Numbered from the stretch's first letter, positions 16,728 through 28,036 are shown. The stretch: DNA of 64,000 nt from Pleomorphomonas diazotrophica (GCF_002844595.1 NZ_PJNW01000005.1:1-64000), one strand, 5' to 3'. Notes: generated from the letters alone by a model not told the origin. Made by a program: numbers and translations.

Positions 16728-17465
16728 CTATCGCCGAGCGGCGGCGTGCAGCCCTTCGAGATTGTCGGCGATGCTGGCGCCGGCCTTGAAGACGGCGCTG
16801 CCGCTGACGATGACATCCGGCCGGAAGCCAGAGGCAATGCCGATGGTTGCCTCGGTAATGCCGCCGTCGATGGCGATGAGCGGGTCGACGCCGGCCTCGG
16901 CGGCGAGCAGCCTCAGCCGCTCGACCTTGCGGCCGAGCGCCGCGTCGGGAGCCCCACCGCTCCAGCCGGGATCGACGGCGAGCAACGTCACCATGTCAAT
17001 CTGATCAAGGACCGGCGCCACGACATCAACCGGCGTCGCCGGGTTGAGCGCCACCGCGCGCAGCACGCGCCGGCCCGACCGTCCCGCCACGTCGACGTCC
17101 AGCATGGCGAGCGCCCGGTGGAGATGCGTGAGCCCTTCTGGATGGACGTGCACGATATCCGCGCCGGCCTTCAGCGTGGCAGGTATCAGGGCGATCGGGT
17201 CGGCCACCATCAGGTGGACGTCTTTCAGCATTTGGGTTCGCGCTGCCGCGACGAGCAAGGGGCCGGCGGTGAAGGCGGGGCAGAAGACGCCGTCCATCAC
17301 ATCGAAATGCAGGAGGGCGCTGCCGGCCGCCTCAAGGTCTGCAACAGCGGTGCCGTAGGCCATGGCATCGGCCGCCAGAAGACCAACGCTGAGGCAAGGC
17401 GCCGCGCGGCGCAGGAACGCTTTCAGGGCGTCGCGCGTCGCAAGATCATCCAGAGTGGGGAACAT
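16728..17465 (-). CDS. lsrE: LsrE-like ribulose-phosphate 3-epimerase homologue
   Basis: 245-aa TIM barrel of the ribulose-phosphate 3-epimerase family. Metal and catalytic residues are retained: the HFDVMDG loop, DVHLMV, and the DGG of strand 7. The C-terminal phosphate loop ends VSGSAVF. It lies 10 bp downstream of lsrG, reproducing the end of the Salmonella lsrACDBFGE operon, where the last gene is an epimerase homologue of unsettled role. I therefore call it lsrE-like rather than housekeeping rpe. ATG 17465 is preceded by GAGGAG; the ATG at 17501 overlaps lsrG. Confidence 0.75.
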   Translation of the reverse strand: MFPTLDDLATRDALKAFLRRAAPCLSVGLLAADAMAYGTAVADLEAAGSALLHFDVMDGVFCPAFTAGPLLVAAARTQMLKDVHLMVADPIALIPATLKAGADIVHVHPEGLTHLHRALAMLDVDVAGRSGRRVLRAVALNPATPVDVVAPVLDQIDMVTLLAVDPGWSGGAPDAALGRKVERLRLLAAEAGVDPLIAIDGGITEATIGIASGFRPDVIVSGSAVFKAGASIADNLEGLHAAARR

Positions 17466-17475
17466 CGGCTCCTCG

Positions 17476-17772
17476 TCAGTCGCGCGGCATGATGCCGACA
17501 AACACCTTGTGGCTGCGCGGCCCGGTCATGATGTCTTCGAGCTCGGCCTTCACCTTGAGATAATGCGGTGTCGTCTTGTGGAATTTCACCGCCGCCTCGT
17601 CGACGAAGGCCTCGTAGATCGTGAAGCGGGTGGGCTCGGCGGGATCCTGCAGCACGTCGAAGCGGCGGCAGCCGGGCTCCTTGAGGGTGCCGTCGCGATT
17701 GGCGCCGAAGACGCGCAGGAAATCGTCGATGCGGTCGGGCTTGACGTTGATCTCGACGAGCGTGACGTGCAT
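17476..17772 (-). CDS. lsrG: LsrG-like (4S)-4-hydroxy-5-phosphonooxypentane-2,3-dione isomerase
   Basis: 98-aa ABM-type (antibiotic biosynthesis monooxygenase) ferredoxin-like protein, the right size for LsrG. Family features are the opening [17 protein letters not shown], the EPGCRRFDV loop and the FHKTTPHY segment carrying the active-site His. LsrG isomerises phospho-AI-2 so that LsrF can cleave it, lowering the inducer. Its place between lsrB and lsrE supports the call over a generic quinol monooxygenase. Confidence 0.8.
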   Translation of the reverse strand: MHVTLVEINVKPDRIDDFLRVFGANRDGTLKEPGCRRFDVLQDPAEPTRFTIYEAFVDEAAVKFHKTTPHYLKVKAELEDIMTGPRSHKVFVGIMPRD

Positions 17773-17800
17773 GGCCGGAACCTCCAGATTGAGCGAGAAG

Positions 17801-17836
17801 AAAAGGATGGCCGGCCGCCGATGAATAGCGGCCGGC
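17801..17836 (-). terminator. Terminator-like hairpin between lsrB and lsrG
   Basis: On the minus strand a perfect 9-bp GC stem (17836-17828 with 17818-17810) is followed by a T-rich stretch (ATCCTTTTCTTCTC). Read from lsrB it could terminate part of the transcripts and so reduce lsrG-lsrE expression. Confidence 0.65.
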
Positions 17837-17936
17837 TCTCCGGAATCCCGAGCGGCCTGATGGGGGGACGGCCGACGGGGGAGGAGCGGACGGCGGAACG
17901 GGAGGGACCGCCGTCTCGCGGAGCTTGCGGCTTCGA

Positions 17937-18962
17937 TCAGAAGTCGAAGTTGTCGATGTTGTCCTTGGTGAACACCTGACGCTCGGGCAGCAGGATAATG
18001 CCGTTGTCGTCGGCTTCATAGCTGTAGCCCTGGACGCTGTTCGGGCTCACTTCGACGGTGCCGATCTCGGGAATGTCGAGCTTGTCGCCGACCTTCATCG
18101 CGCCGTTCTTGAGGAGGTGATCGGCGACATAGATCGAGATGGCACCCTGCTTGGTGACGTCCCAGAGGCCAAAGGCCTTGACGGTGTCACGCTTGACGTA
18201 GGGACGCATCACGTTCGGCGTCGAGAAGCCGACGATGGTCACCTTGCCGGCGCGGCCGACGTTCTCGGCAGCCTGGGCGGCGGCGGGAAGCGCGTTGGCG
18301 TCGGGGGCGATGATGATGTCGACATCCTTGTAGGCCTGCAGGATGCTTTCACCCGTCTGCAGCGACTTCTGGGCATCGTTGTAGCCATACTGGGTGGTGA
18401 CGATCTCCCAGCCCGGCTTGTCCTTGGCGATGATCGCCTTGGCCTGCTCGACCCACTGGTTCTGGTCGGTCACCGTCGGGCTCGAGTAGAAGAAGGCCAC
18501 CTTGGCCTTGTCGGCCGGGTGCTGCTCGGCGGCCATGTCGACCAGGAGCTTGCCGAGCTGGGCCGGCGTGCCCTGGTTGATGTAGTAGCTGCGGCACTCG
18601 GGATTGACGTCGCTATCCCAGGTCAGGACCTTGATGCCGCGCTGCATGGCGCGCTTCAGCGCCGGGCAGAGACCGTCGGGCGACACGGCGGAAACGACGA
18701 TGGCATTGAAGCCCTGGTTGGCGAAGGTGTTGATATACTGCACCTGGCCGGACACCGACGGCTCGGTCGGGCCGTCATAGGTCACCTCGACGCCGAGCTT
18801 CTTGCCGGCCTCGACGGCGCCCTTGCCGCCGGAGGTGAAGAAGCCGACGCCCACCAGCTTCGGGATGAAGGCGATGCGGGTGCTGTCGGCGGCGACCGAC
18901 GGTCCGGCGAAGGTCGCGGCGGTGGCCACGGCAAGCGCGAGGGAAACGGTACCAAACTTCAT
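17937..18962 (-). CDS. lsrB: AI-2 ABC transporter substrate-binding protein LsrB
   Basis: Periplasmic receptor for autoinducer-2. The 341-aa precursor has a signal peptide (about 1-24, ending SVAA) and a Peripla_BP_4 sugar-binding fold. LsrB-like segments include [35 protein letters not shown] and the hinge region [12 protein letters not shown]. The Lys, Asp and Asp positions expected to hold AI-2 (K in FIPKL, D of WDSD, D of APDA) are present. ATG 18962 has GGAGAG upstream. It follows the permease genes, as in enteric lsr operons. Confidence 0.9.
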   Translation of the reverse strand: MKFGTVSLALAVATAATFAGPSVAADSTRIAFIPKLVGVGFFTSGGKGAVEAGKKLGVEVTYDGPTEPSVSGQVQYINTFANQGFNAIVVSAVSPDGLCPALKRAMQRGIKVLTWDSDVNPECRSYYINQGTPAQLGKLLVDMAAEQHPADKAKVAFFYSSPTVTDQNQWVEQAKAIIAKDKPGWEIVTTQYGYNDAQKSLQTGESILQAYKDVDIIIAPDANALPAAAQAAENVGRAGKVTIVGFSTPNVMRPYVKRDTVKAFGLWDVTKQGAISIYVADHLLKNGAMKVGDKLDIPEIGTVEVSPNSVQGYSYEADDNGIILLPERQVFTKDNIDNFDF

Positions 18963-18984
18963 TGTTTGCTCTCCTTCCAAGCAT

Positions 18985-19015
18985 GGCCCATGGGGCTGGA
19001 GCCCCTGTTTGGGCC
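18985..19015 (-). other. Intercistronic hairpin between lsrD and lsrB
   Basis: Nested inverted repeats (18985-18990 with 19010-19015, and 18992-18997 with 19000-19005) lie in the 76-bp gap upstream of the binding-protein gene. Hairpins here often stabilise the binding-protein part of a transporter mRNA; that role is inferred. Confidence 0.5.
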
Positions 19016-19038
19016 TTTCCTCCACAAACGTCTGACCG

Positions 19039-20040
19039 TCATTCGGCGGCAACGTTCCTCAAGACCCGCCTGTGCTGGAACCAGACGCGTCCCATTTCAG
19101 AGAGGCTGCGCAAGGCAACCACGATGACCAAGAGGCCGCCCGACAGGGCGCTCGATACATGGCTCGACACGCCGACGAGCTGGAGACCGGTCTGCAGATA
19201 GCCGACCAGGAGCGCGGCGAGCGCCGTACCCAGGATGGTGCCCGAGCCGCCGTAGATCGACGTACCACCGAGCACCACGGCGGTGATCGCCGGCATCAGC
19301 GCCGTCGACCCGAAGTCGGAGCGGGCCGAGCCGAAGTAGGAAGCGAGGATCAGACCGGACAGCGCCGCCATCAGGCTGGTCAGCGCATAGGCGACCACCA
19401 GCGTGCGGAACACCGGCGTGCCGGCATAGGCGGCGGCGCGCGGGTTCTGGCCGATCAGGTAGACGTAGCGACCGAAGCGGGTCCGGTGAAGCAGCGCCAT
19501 GAAGCCGACGGTCAGCACCAGGAACAGAGCGAAGGGCAACGGCAGGCCGAAGACCTCGAGATTGGCGAGATTGACGAAGGCCGGGTCGAAGTTGCTGATG
19601 CCCTCGTAGCCGGTGGCGCCGGCGAGGCCGGACAGCACCAGTGCGGCGCCGCCGAACAGGAAGCCGGTGCCGAGCGTGATCACCAGCGGGTTGACCTTCG
19701 ACAGATGGATGGCGACGGCGTTGAAGACGCCGCCAAGCGTGCCGACGGCGAGCGCTGCCACGGCCGCCATCCAGATGTCGACGCCGCCCACCCAGAGGAT
19801 GCCCAAGGTGATGGCCGACAGGCCCATCACCGAGCCGAGCGACAGGTCGATGCCGCCGGTGATGATGACCAGCGTCAGGGCCAGCGCGGTGATGCCGACA
19901 TGGATGAAGTCGGAGGTGGCGTAGAGCAGCATGGACGGCTGCAGGAACACCGGGTTGATGGCGCCGAACACCAGGATCTCGGCAATCAGGAGCAGTGCGA
20001 GCACGCTCTCCCAGCGCTTGAGGGCAGGATGAAGCTTCAT
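19039..20040 (-). CDS. lsrD: AI-2 ABC transporter permease LsrD
   Basis: 333-aa inner-membrane permease of the BPD_transp_2 (ribose/AI-2) family with about nine to ten hydrophobic segments. The family core [15 protein letters not shown] lies near 60-75, and the ATPase-contact loop region is [11 protein letters not shown]. With LsrC it forms the AI-2 channel. Its ATG overlaps the lsrC stop (20037-20040), indicating coupled translation. Confidence 0.9.
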   Translation of the reverse strand: MKLHPALKRWESVLALLLIAEILVFGAINPVFLQPSMLLYATSDFIHVGITALALTLVIITGGIDLSLGSVMGLSAITLGILWVGGVDIWMAAVAALAVGTLGGVFNAVAIHLSKVNPLVITLGTGFLFGGAALVLSGLAGATGYEGISNFDPAFVNLANLEVFGLPLPFALFLVLTVGFMALLHRTRFGRYVYLIGQNPRAAAYAGTPVFRTLVVAYALTSLMAALSGLILASYFGSARSDFGSTALMPAITAVVLGGTSIYGGSGTILGTALAALLVGYLQTGLQLVGVSSHVSSALSGGLLVIVVALRSLSEMGRVWFQHRRVLRNVAAE

Positions 20041-21100
20041 TTGCGCGCCTCCGAGGTCTCAAGTGCCGTCTTGAGCGGCCGCACCGCGGCCTTGGCAAGC
20101 TCGCCTTGCTGGCCGGCCGCCTGCGGATCGATGAACTTGCGGTATTTCTGGTAGCGGAGGAGGCGATCGACGGCCTCGCGGATCTTGCCATCGGTGATCA
20201 GCACCACCAGCAGGATGGCGCCGGCGATGATGTCGTTCCAGTAGGCCTCGAGGCGCAGCAGCACGAGGATGCTGTCGATCGACGTCATGAAGTAGGCGCC
20301 AAGCGCCGCGCCGAGCACCGTTCCGGTGCCGCCCAGCAGGCTGACGCCGCCAAGTACGCTGGACGCGATGGCGCGCATCTCCATGCCGGTGCCTGCGGTG
20401 TTGGGAATGAAGCCGATCTGCGAAGCGAAGATGACGCCGGCCAGCGCGGCCAGGAGGCCGTTGAGCCCGTAGGCGACGATCTGCACCTCGTTGACGCGGA
20501 TGCCGATGAGACGGGCGCCCTCGCGGTTGTCGCCGACCGCGAACATCGACCGGCCGAAGGCGGTGTAGCGCAGGCCGAGATGGGCGGCGATCAACAGGAC
20601 CAGCACCAGCCAGGCGACCGGCGACAGGCCGAGCGCCCCGGCCTTGGTCAAGGCCTTGAACCCTTCCGGCAGACCCTCGATCCAGCTGCCGCCCGACAGG
20701 AGATGGACGAAGCCGCGGTAGAGGCCGAGCGTGCCGAGCGTGGCAACGATGGCCGACACCTTCAGCCACGACACCAGGACACCGTTGAAGAGGCCACAGA
20801 GAAGACCGACGAGAAGCGCGACGCCGATCGAGGCGGGAATGCCCCAGCCGGCATTCATCAACAGGCCGGCGACCACCGCCGCAAGGCCCATGATCGAACC
20901 GACGGAGACGTCGAGGCCGTGCGTCGCCATGACCATGGTGGCGCCGATCGCCAGCACGAACAGGATGAGGCTATTGCCATAGACGAGCAGCATCGTGTCG
21001 AGGGACAGGTAGCTGTGGTCGACGAGGCCGAGAATCGCGAAGAGGAAGACGATGATCAGCGCGACCGAGGCTTCGCGGTGGCGCTGCAGGAAGCGGATGA

Positions 21101-21104
<4 letters not shown>
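20037..21104 (-). CDS. lsrC: AI-2 ABC transporter permease LsrC
   Basis: 355-aa BPD_transp_2 family permease, partner of LsrD. It has the ATHGLDVSVGSIMGLAA core near 60-75 and GDNREGARLIGIRV for ATPase contact. The C-terminus is about 45 residues longer than a bare permease, charged and rich in Ala, Lys and Arg. I chose ATG 21104, overlapping the lsrA stop by 4 bp; the frame runs open to 21557 only as a shadow of lsrA. Confidence 0.9.
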
Positions 21105-22618
<1,514 letters not shown>

Positions 22619-22746
22619 GTCGACAGTCTCCCAACTTTGTTCTTGGAAACGCTGGGGCATGCCCGCGCCTCGGTGCCCTTGCCGGGCGGTCCGCCGGACC
22701 TCCCATGGAGGCCCGACGGCGCGGTTCGCGGTCCGTGTAACTGGCC

Positions 22747-23631
22747 TTAGGCGGCCTTGGCCTTGCCGGCCTTGTAGATGTCGTAGGCCTTGTCGACGCT
22801 CTCTCCGTCATGCACCACGGCGCGCACGGCAGCGATCATCGCGACAGGACAATCGGACTGGAAGATGTTGCGACCCATGTCGACGCCGGCCGCTCCCTGG
22901 TCGATGGCGCGCCAGGCCATTTCGAGCGCATCGCGTTCCGGCAGCTTCTTGCCGCCTGCGATGACGATCGGCACCGGGCAGCCGGCCACGACCTTCTCGA
23001 AGCCAGTGTCGATATAATAGGACTTCACGATGTGGGCGCCGAGTTCGGCACAGATGCGCGTGGCGAGGCCGAAATAGCGGGCGTCGCGCACCATGTCCTT
23101 ACCGACACCCGTCACCGCCATGGTCGGAATGCCGTAGCGATTGCCGGTGTCGATCAGCTTGACGAGATTGGCGAGCGACTGATGCTCGTACTCGGCGCCG
23201 ACGTAGACATTGGTGGTGATCGCCGAGGCATTGAGGCGGATGGCATCCTCAATATCGACCGCGACCAGTTCGCGCGACAGCTCGGTGAGCACGCTCATGC
23301 CGCCAGAACAACGCAGCACCACGGGCTTGCGGCTGTCGGCAGGCATGGTCTGGCGGAGACCGCCGCGCGTGCACATCAACACGTCGGTGTAGGGAACGAG
23401 CGGGCGAATGGTGAGATCGAGCCGTTCAAGGCCGGTGGCCGGCCCCTGGAAATAGCCGTGATCGAAGGCCAGCATGACGGTGCGGCCGCTCTTGGGCTGG
23501 AAGATGCGGGCAAGACGATCCTGCATGCCCCAATCGAGAGAAACGGAACCACGAACGGGGAACGCCTTCACCTCGACCGGTTTGTCCAATCCGAAATCCT
23601 TGCCTTCCTTCACGTCGTCCAAATCGGCCAT
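22747..23631 (-). CDS. lsrF: 3-hydroxy-5-phosphonooxypentane-2,4-dione thiolase LsrF
   Basis: Cleaves isomerised phospho-AI-2 by transfer to CoA, giving dihydroxyacetone phosphate and acetyl-CoA. The 294-aa class I aldolase-type barrel shows FDHGYFQGP, the Schiff-base lysine K203 in IVKSYY (the same number as the E. coli enzyme from memory) and the phosphate site [13 protein letters not shown]. It is the first gene of the leftward operon here, whereas enteric lsrF follows lsrB. ATG 23631 has GGAGGA 5 nt upstream. Confidence 0.92.
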   Translation of the reverse strand: MADLDDVKEGKDFGLDKPVEVKAFPVRGSVSLDWGMQDRLARIFQPKSGRTVMLAFDHGYFQGPATGLERLDLTIRPLVPYTDVLMCTRGGLRQTMPADSRKPVVLRCSGGMSVLTELSRELVAVDIEDAIRLNASAITTNVYVGAEYEHQSLANLVKLIDTGNRYGIPTMAVTGVGKDMVRDARYFGLATRICAELGAHIVKSYYIDTGFEKVVAGCPVPIVIAGGKKLPERDALEMAWRAIDQGAAGVDMGRNIFQSDCPVAMIAAVRAVVHDGESVDKAYDIYKAGKAKAA

Positions 23632-23677
23632 GAGGTCCTCCAATGGGTGGGCGGGGTCTGCAATCAGCAGTACCTAT

Positions 23678-23691
23678 CGTTCAAATGAACG
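23678..23691. promoter_or_regulatory. Candidate LsrR operator downstream of the lsrF promoter
   Basis: The inverted repeat CGTTCA-AA-TGAACG lies 17-30 nt past the predicted lsrF transcription start, a position where a bound repressor would block elongation. Assignment to LsrR rests on position and symmetry, not on a known consensus. Confidence 0.55.
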
Positions 23692-23714
23692 CCGCCTTAT
23701 CAATTGCACACCGG

Positions 23715-23743
23715 ATTATTTGCCGACCGGCCGCCATCGTCAA
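23715..23743 (-). promoter_or_regulatory. Predicted promoter of the lsrFACDB operon
   Basis: On the minus strand: -35 TTGACG (23743-23738), a 17-nt spacer and -10 AATAAT (23720-23715), five of six matches to each bacterial consensus hexamer. Predicted start near 23708. Confidence 0.65.
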
Positions 23744-23901
23744 CCAGAATTCTGCACATAAGTGACATCGCGATCCAAACGAACCCGGCCGCAAATTTCA
23801 GGCATTCGAGAAATCCCGTGATAACTCATTGATTTTCCTTATACACGCGGTGATCACCCAAAAGCCTAATGCGACTTAATGATGATCAGAAACTTCCCGT
23901 C

Positions 23902-23934
23902 TTGCGCTTATGTGCGCATCGTGATCATATGATC
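23902..23934 (+). promoter_or_regulatory. Predicted lsrRK promoter with overlapping palindrome
   Basis: TTGCGC at 23902, a 17-nt spacer and TCATAT at 23925 form a moderate promoter toward lsrR. The perfect palindrome GATCATATGATC (23923-23934) covers the -10 box, which would suit autorepression. Confidence 0.5.
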
Positions 23935-23998
23935 GACGGAAACACCGCGTCGAGCCGCTGATCGGGTCGTGCGTGCAAATGTCTTGAAGGTGAGCGAC

Positions 23999-24949
23999 GT
24001 GAACGAAGCCAACGACGAACTGGCATTCGAGCCGCACGAGGAAGAGCTGCTGAGCCGCGTTGCCTGGCACTATTATCACGACGGCCTGACGCAGAGCGAA
24101 ATCGGCGAGCGCCTGAACCTATCGCGCATCAAGGTGTCGCGCATGCTCGACCGCGGCCGGAAGATGGGACTGATCCACGTTCACATCAACTCCAGCTATG
24201 GCGGCTGCTTTGCGCTCGAGGCCAGGCTGCAGGAAATCTACGGCCTCGACGAAGCGCGCGTCATTCCCGCCCAGGAGACCGGCAACATCAACGATCGTCT
24301 CGCGGAAGCGGCCAGCCAGTATCTGATGGGCCGCCTCAAGGACCAGGAAATGCTGGCGGTCGGCTGGGGCGCCACCGTGATGGGCACGCTGCAACGCCTC
24401 GCCCGCACCCTTTCCTACAGAGACATCTCACTGGTGAGCCTGACCGGCGGCGTCTCGGCCTATATCGAAGGCGTCGCCTCCGGCCGCTCGTCCCAGAACG
24501 TCCATCTCATTCCGGCGCCGCTCGTCGTGTCGCAGGAGAATATCGCCGAGGCGATCCGGGCCGAGCGGCATGTCGTCGAGGTGATGAGCATGGCGCGGAC
24601 GGCCAACTATGCGCTGGTCGGCATCGGCGCCGTCGCCGACGAAGCGACGCTGATCGCCTCCGGCTACGCCAGCCGCTCGCAGTTCGAGATCTTCCGCCGC
24701 CAGGGTGCCGTCGGCGACATTATCGGCATCTTCTACGACCAGAACGGCGAGCCGCTCGACCTTCCCTTCCACAAGATGCTGGTCGGCCTCGATTTCGGCG
24801 CCCTATCGGCCATCCCGCAGGTCATCGCCGCCGCCGGCGGCCCCAAGAAGATCGATGCCATCCGCGCCGCCGCCCGTGGTGGGCGCATCGACGTGCTGAT
24901 CACCGACGAGCCGACCGCCCAAGCCATCATCGAGAAAGACCAAGCATGA
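23999..24949 (+). CDS. lsrR: LsrR, SorC/DeoR-type AI-2-responsive transcriptional repressor
   Basis: About 316 aa. An N-terminal helix-turn-helix (LTQSEIGERLNLSRIKVSRM) is followed by a SorC sugar-binding domain with GWGATVMGTL and the LTGGVSAY phosphate loop. Family LsrR represses lsr genes until it binds phospho-AI-2 made by LsrK. The start is uncertain: GTG 23999 has AAGGTGA 5 nt upstream and is preferred; GTG 23990 and 23969 are alternatives. It is divergent from the transport operon and overlaps lsrK by 4 bp. Confidence 0.88.
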   Translation: MNEANDELAFEPHEEELLSRVAWHYYHDGLTQSEIGERLNLSRIKVSRMLDRGRKMGLIHVHINSSYGGCFALEARLQEIYGLDEARVIPAQETGNINDRLAEAASQYLMGRLKDQEMLAVGWGATVMGTLQRLARTLSYRDISLVSLTGGVSAYIEGVASGRSSQNVHLIPAPLVVSQENIAEAIRAERHVVEVMSMARTANYALVGIGAVADEATLIASGYASRSQFEIFRRQGAVGDIIGIFYDQNGEPLDLPFHKMLVGLDFGALSAIPQVIAAAGGPKKIDAIRAAARGGRIDVLITDEPTAQAIIEKDQA

Positions 24950-26508
24950 CCCCCCACGTTCTCGCCATCGATGCCGGCACCGGCAGCGGCCGGGCCGTCA
25001 TTTTCGATCGGGCCGGCCGCCAGGTGGCGGTGGCGCAGGAAGAATGGACGCATCTCAGCGATCCGCGTCATCCCGGCTCCATGGAGTTCGACTGCGCCGC
25101 CAACTGGGCCTTGCTCGTCCGTTGCGTGCGCAAGGCGCTGGCTGACTCTGGCCTACCGGCATCGGCTATCCGGGCCGTCAGTGCCACATCGATGCGCGAA
25201 GGCATCGTTCTGTGGGACCGGAATGGGCGCGAGCTCTGGGCCTGCGCCAATGTCGACTCGCGAGCGTCCGACGAGACGAAGGCCCTTAAGGCTGCCATGC
25301 CCGGCTTCGAGCGCGACGCCTATGCCGTGACCGGCCAGACCTTCGCGCTCGGCGCCATTCCGCGGCTCAAATGGATCGAGCGCCACCTGCCCGATGTCCA
25401 CGCCCGCACGGCGCGGATGTGCATGCTGTCCGACTGGATCGTTGCCCGTCTCTCGGGCGAAATCGTCTGCGATCCGTCGAATGGCGGGACCAGCGGCCTC
25501 CTGGCGCTCGACAGCAGGACCTGGGATGCCGATGTTGCCCGCCGGGCCGGTGTCGACCCGGCCATCCTGCCGCCCGTCCATGAAACCGGCACGGCGATCG
25601 GCCGCGTGACGGCCGCTGCGGCGGCGGACACCGGTCTTGCGGCAGGAACGCCGGTGGTGGTCGGGGGCGGCGATGTGCAGCTCGGCGCGCTCGGCCTTGG
25701 TGTCGGTCGCGCCGGCGAAGCGGCGGTGCTCGGCGGCACCTTCTGGCAGGAAGTGGTCAACATGCCCAGGCCGACCGCCGATCCGGCCATGCGGGTGCGC
25801 GTCAACCCACACGTGGTGCCCGGCCTCAGCCAGGCCGAAGGCATCGCCTTCATGGTCGGCATGACCACCCGCTGGTTCCGCGACGCCTTCTGCGACGAGG
25901 AAAAGCGAATCGCCGCCGAGCGAGGCATCGACGTCTACGCCCTGCTCGAGGAGAAGTCGGCGACGGTGGCGCCCGGCGCCAACGGCATCCTGCCCATATT
26001 CTCGGACGTGATGAACTGCGGCGCCTGGTATCACGCCGCGCCGTCGCTTCTGAACCTGTCGCTCGACGCCAGCGTCTGCGGCAAGCCGCAGATCTTCCGC
26101 GCCATCCAGGAGAATGCGGCCATTGTCGCCTCGGAGAACCTGCGGCTCGCCGCAGACCTCGCCGGCGTGACGCTCACCGATCTCGTCTTCGCCGGCGGCG
26201 CGTCCAAGGGGGCGCTCTGGGGTCAGATCCTGTCCGACGTCACCGGCCTGCCGGTGAAGGTGCCGGAAGTCACCGAGGCCACTGCGCTGGCCGCCGGTCT
26301 CGCCGCCTGGGTCGGCATCGGCGAATACGCCTCGCTGCCGGAAGCGGCCGACGCCGTCGTTCGCTGGCGCCGCCGCTACGAGCCGGATGCCAGTCGACAC
26401 CTCTTCTATGGCGAGGTGACCCAGCGCTGGCGCACGGCCTATGCCGCCCAGCGGCAGCTCGTGGACGCCGGCATTACCCGATCGATGTGGAAGGCTCCCG
26501 GCCTCTAG
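24946..26508 (+). CDS. lsrK: Autoinducer-2 kinase LsrK
   Basis: 520-aa FGGY-family kinase that phosphorylates imported AI-2 with ATP and traps it in the cytoplasm. It has the N-terminal phosphate loop AIDAGTGSGRAVIF, the TSMREGIVLWD segment typical of LsrK rather than xylulokinase, a GGGDVQLGALG region with the probable catalytic Asp, and the C-terminal FAGGASKGALW adenosine motif. Its ATG overlaps the lsrR stop, so sensor and signal kinase are made together. Confidence 0.9.
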   Translation: MTPHVLAIDAGTGSGRAVIFDRAGRQVAVAQEEWTHLSDPRHPGSMEFDCAANWALLVRCVRKALADSGLPASAIRAVSATSMREGIVLWDRNGRELWACANVDSRASDETKALKAAMPGFERDAYAVTGQTFALGAIPRLKWIERHLPDVHARTARMCMLSDWIVARLSGEIVCDPSNGGTSGLLALDSRTWDADVARRAGVDPAILPPVHETGTAIGRVTAAAAADTGLAAGTPVVVGGGDVQLGALGLGVGRAGEAAVLGGTFWQEVVNMPRPTADPAMRVRVNPHVVPGLSQAEGIAFMVGMTTRWFRDAFCDEEKRIAAERGIDVYALLEEKSATVAPGANGILPIFSDVMNCGAWYHAAPSLLNLSLDASVCGKPQIFRAIQENAAIVASENLRLAADLAGVTLTDLVFAGGASKGALWGQILSDVTGLPVKVPEVTEATALAAGLAAWVGIGEYASLPEAADAVVRWRRRYEPDASRHLFYGEVTQRWRTAYAAQRQLVDAGITRSMWKAPGL

Positions 26509-26591
26509 CGCCTGCGCCGGAAGCCAGCCGTAAACCGAAGATTCGAGTTGAAAAGGACCGTCGTCCCGACAAGGACAGCGGCGGAGGACCA

Positions 26592-26945
26592 ATGTTCAAG
26601 ACCAAAGAAGACGAGCACGACTATCGCTTCGGCGATCATGGCCCCAAATATCTGCTGCGCGGTCCGCGCATCGATATCGGCGTGGTGACGCTGCAGCCGG
26701 GCCAGCATTTCAACACCCACAAGCACCAGCATATCGAGGAGAACTTCCTGACGATCGCCGGCGAGGTGCACATGTATGTGGACGGCGAGCTGCATGTGCT
26801 CGGCGTCGGCGATTTCCTGCGCTGCGAGCCCGGCGAAGGCCATCACGTGGTCAACCGCGGCGATACGCCGTGGAAAGCGGTGTTCGTCAAGGCGCCCTAC
26901 GATCCCAAGGACAGCGTACCGATCGCCTGGTCGCCCGAAGATTAG
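26592..26945 (+). CDS. Small cupin-domain protein in the lsr locus
   Basis: 117-aa single cupin. Motif 1 appears as the HKHQHIEEN metal site near 35-43 and motif 2 as the later GEGHHVVNRG. It lies 83 bp after lsrK on the same strand and probably belongs to its transcript. Cupins bind or isomerise small sugars and dicarbonyls, so a role with AI-2 or its breakdown products is plausible but unproven. GGAGGA lies close to ATG 26592, giving a short spacer. The stop overlaps the convergent ltrA-like stop by 4 bp. Confidence 0.8.
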   Translation: MFKTKEDEHDYRFGDHGPKYLLRGPRIDIGVVTLQPGQHFNTHKHQHIEENFLTIAGEVHMYVDGELHVLGVGDFLRCEPGEGHHVVNRGDTPWKAVFVKAPYDPKDSVPIAWSPED

Positions 26946-28036
26946 TGGCCGGCGCGCGCCATCATCTCATCAGCGATGAGTGCAGCGACGGCGATCGCCA
27001 AGGCGAGGCCGAGAAGCCCGGCCGGCGGGAGCGAAACCACAGAAAGCAAGCCGCCTGCGACGGCCGCGGCGAGACGCGGCAGCGCGCCGTGAAGCTTCAT
27101 GCCATGGCGGAACAGAGCCGTTCCGGCATAGTAAAAGACCAGTCCGAGAGCGAGCCAGAAGGAAAGATGCGCCTCCCCTGCCTGCGGACCGAAATGCTCC
27201 TTGAGGCCGACCGACAGGCACAGCACGCCGCCGATCATCATCAGGAAGGCGAACCAATAGGCCACCAGCGCGGCCCGTCCGCGCTCGGCCGGAGCAAGAG
27301 CGGATAGCCGCCGTTCGGCGCGCCTGTCGTCACCGGCAAAGTAGGCCGACCACAGCGCGATGATGATGGCAAGCGACAGGCCCGCCTCGATCAGACCGGT
27401 CACCACGCCGCCGGCGGAGAGCGAAATGCCGATCGAAATAACGCTCTCGCCAAAGACAATGAGCAGCAGCAAGCCATGCCGCTCGACGAAGTGGTCGGGT
27501 GACAGCGTGAATGCGCGCGCCGAATAGAGCAGCGCCATGGCGACCAGAACGACGACCACCAGAGCCTGGGCGATACTGCCGGCAAGACCTGGCAGGTAGC
27601 CGGACACGCCCAGCAACAGCGCGGTACCGACATTGACGGCGCCGAAGCGCAAGGTCGGACCGACCAGGCCGGCGAGTTTGGCGAAAGCCAGGATATGCAC
27701 CGCCACGACAAACAGAGCGCCACCGCCGAGCACGGCGGTACTGTGCTCGTGCAGCCCCGGAATGCCGATGGCGAGGAAGAACGTGCCGGCCATGGCGACC
27801 AGCATGACCGCTGTCAACGCTCGCGGCGAGGCGATGTGGCTCGCCAGCCAGACGTAACCACCATACATCCACCATAGGAAAGTCAGGATCGACAGGGCGC
27901 CGATGACATCGCCTGGCGTGTGCGCCGCCTTCAGAAGATGTGTGACTTGGGTGATCGCAAAGACGAAGGTCAGGTCAAAAAGAAGCTCGACCGTCGCCGC
28001 GCGACGCTCGCCTGTCCCCTCAACTGCTGAAGTCAT
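26942..28036 (-). CDS. Low temperature requirement protein A (LtrA) family membrane protein
   Basis: 364-aa polytopic inner-membrane protein with ten or more hydrophobic segments. It has the LtrA family opening VELLFDLTFVFAITQVTHLL and the central FGESVISIG motif. LtrA was named for a Listeria cold-growth mutant; the biochemical role is unknown. I chose ATG 28036; the frame extends to 28117 without family support. It has no obvious link with the convergent lsr genes. Confidence 0.85.
   Translation of the reverse strand: MTSAVEGTGERRAATVELLFDLTFVFAITQVTHLLKAAHTPGDVIGALSILTFLWWMYGGYVWLASHIASPRALTAVMLVAMAGTFFLAIGIPGLHEHSTAVLGGGALFVVAVHILAFAKLAGLVGPTLRFGAVNVGTALLLGVSGYLPGLAGSIAQALVVVVLVAMALLYSARAFTLSPDHFVERHGLLLLIVFGESVISIGISLSAGGVVTGLIEAGLSLAIIIALWSAYFAGDDRRAERRLSALAPAERGRAALVAYWFAFLMMIGGVLCLSVGLKEHFGPQAGEAHLSFWLALGLVFYYAGTALFRHGMKLHGALPRLAAAVAGGLLSVVSLPPAGLLGLALAIAVAALIADEMMARAGH

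Larger units (their letters stand above)
23632..23998. other. Divergent lsrF/lsrR control region
   Basis: A 367-bp AT-richer region without a gene. Besides the promoters and operator listed separately it holds short perfect palindromes at 23745-23754 (CAGAATTCTG), 23849-23858 (GGTGATCACC) and 23923-23934. The hexamer TGATCA occurs three times (23851, 23883, 23922). These are candidate sites for LsrR or a carbon-status regulator. Confidence 0.6.
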
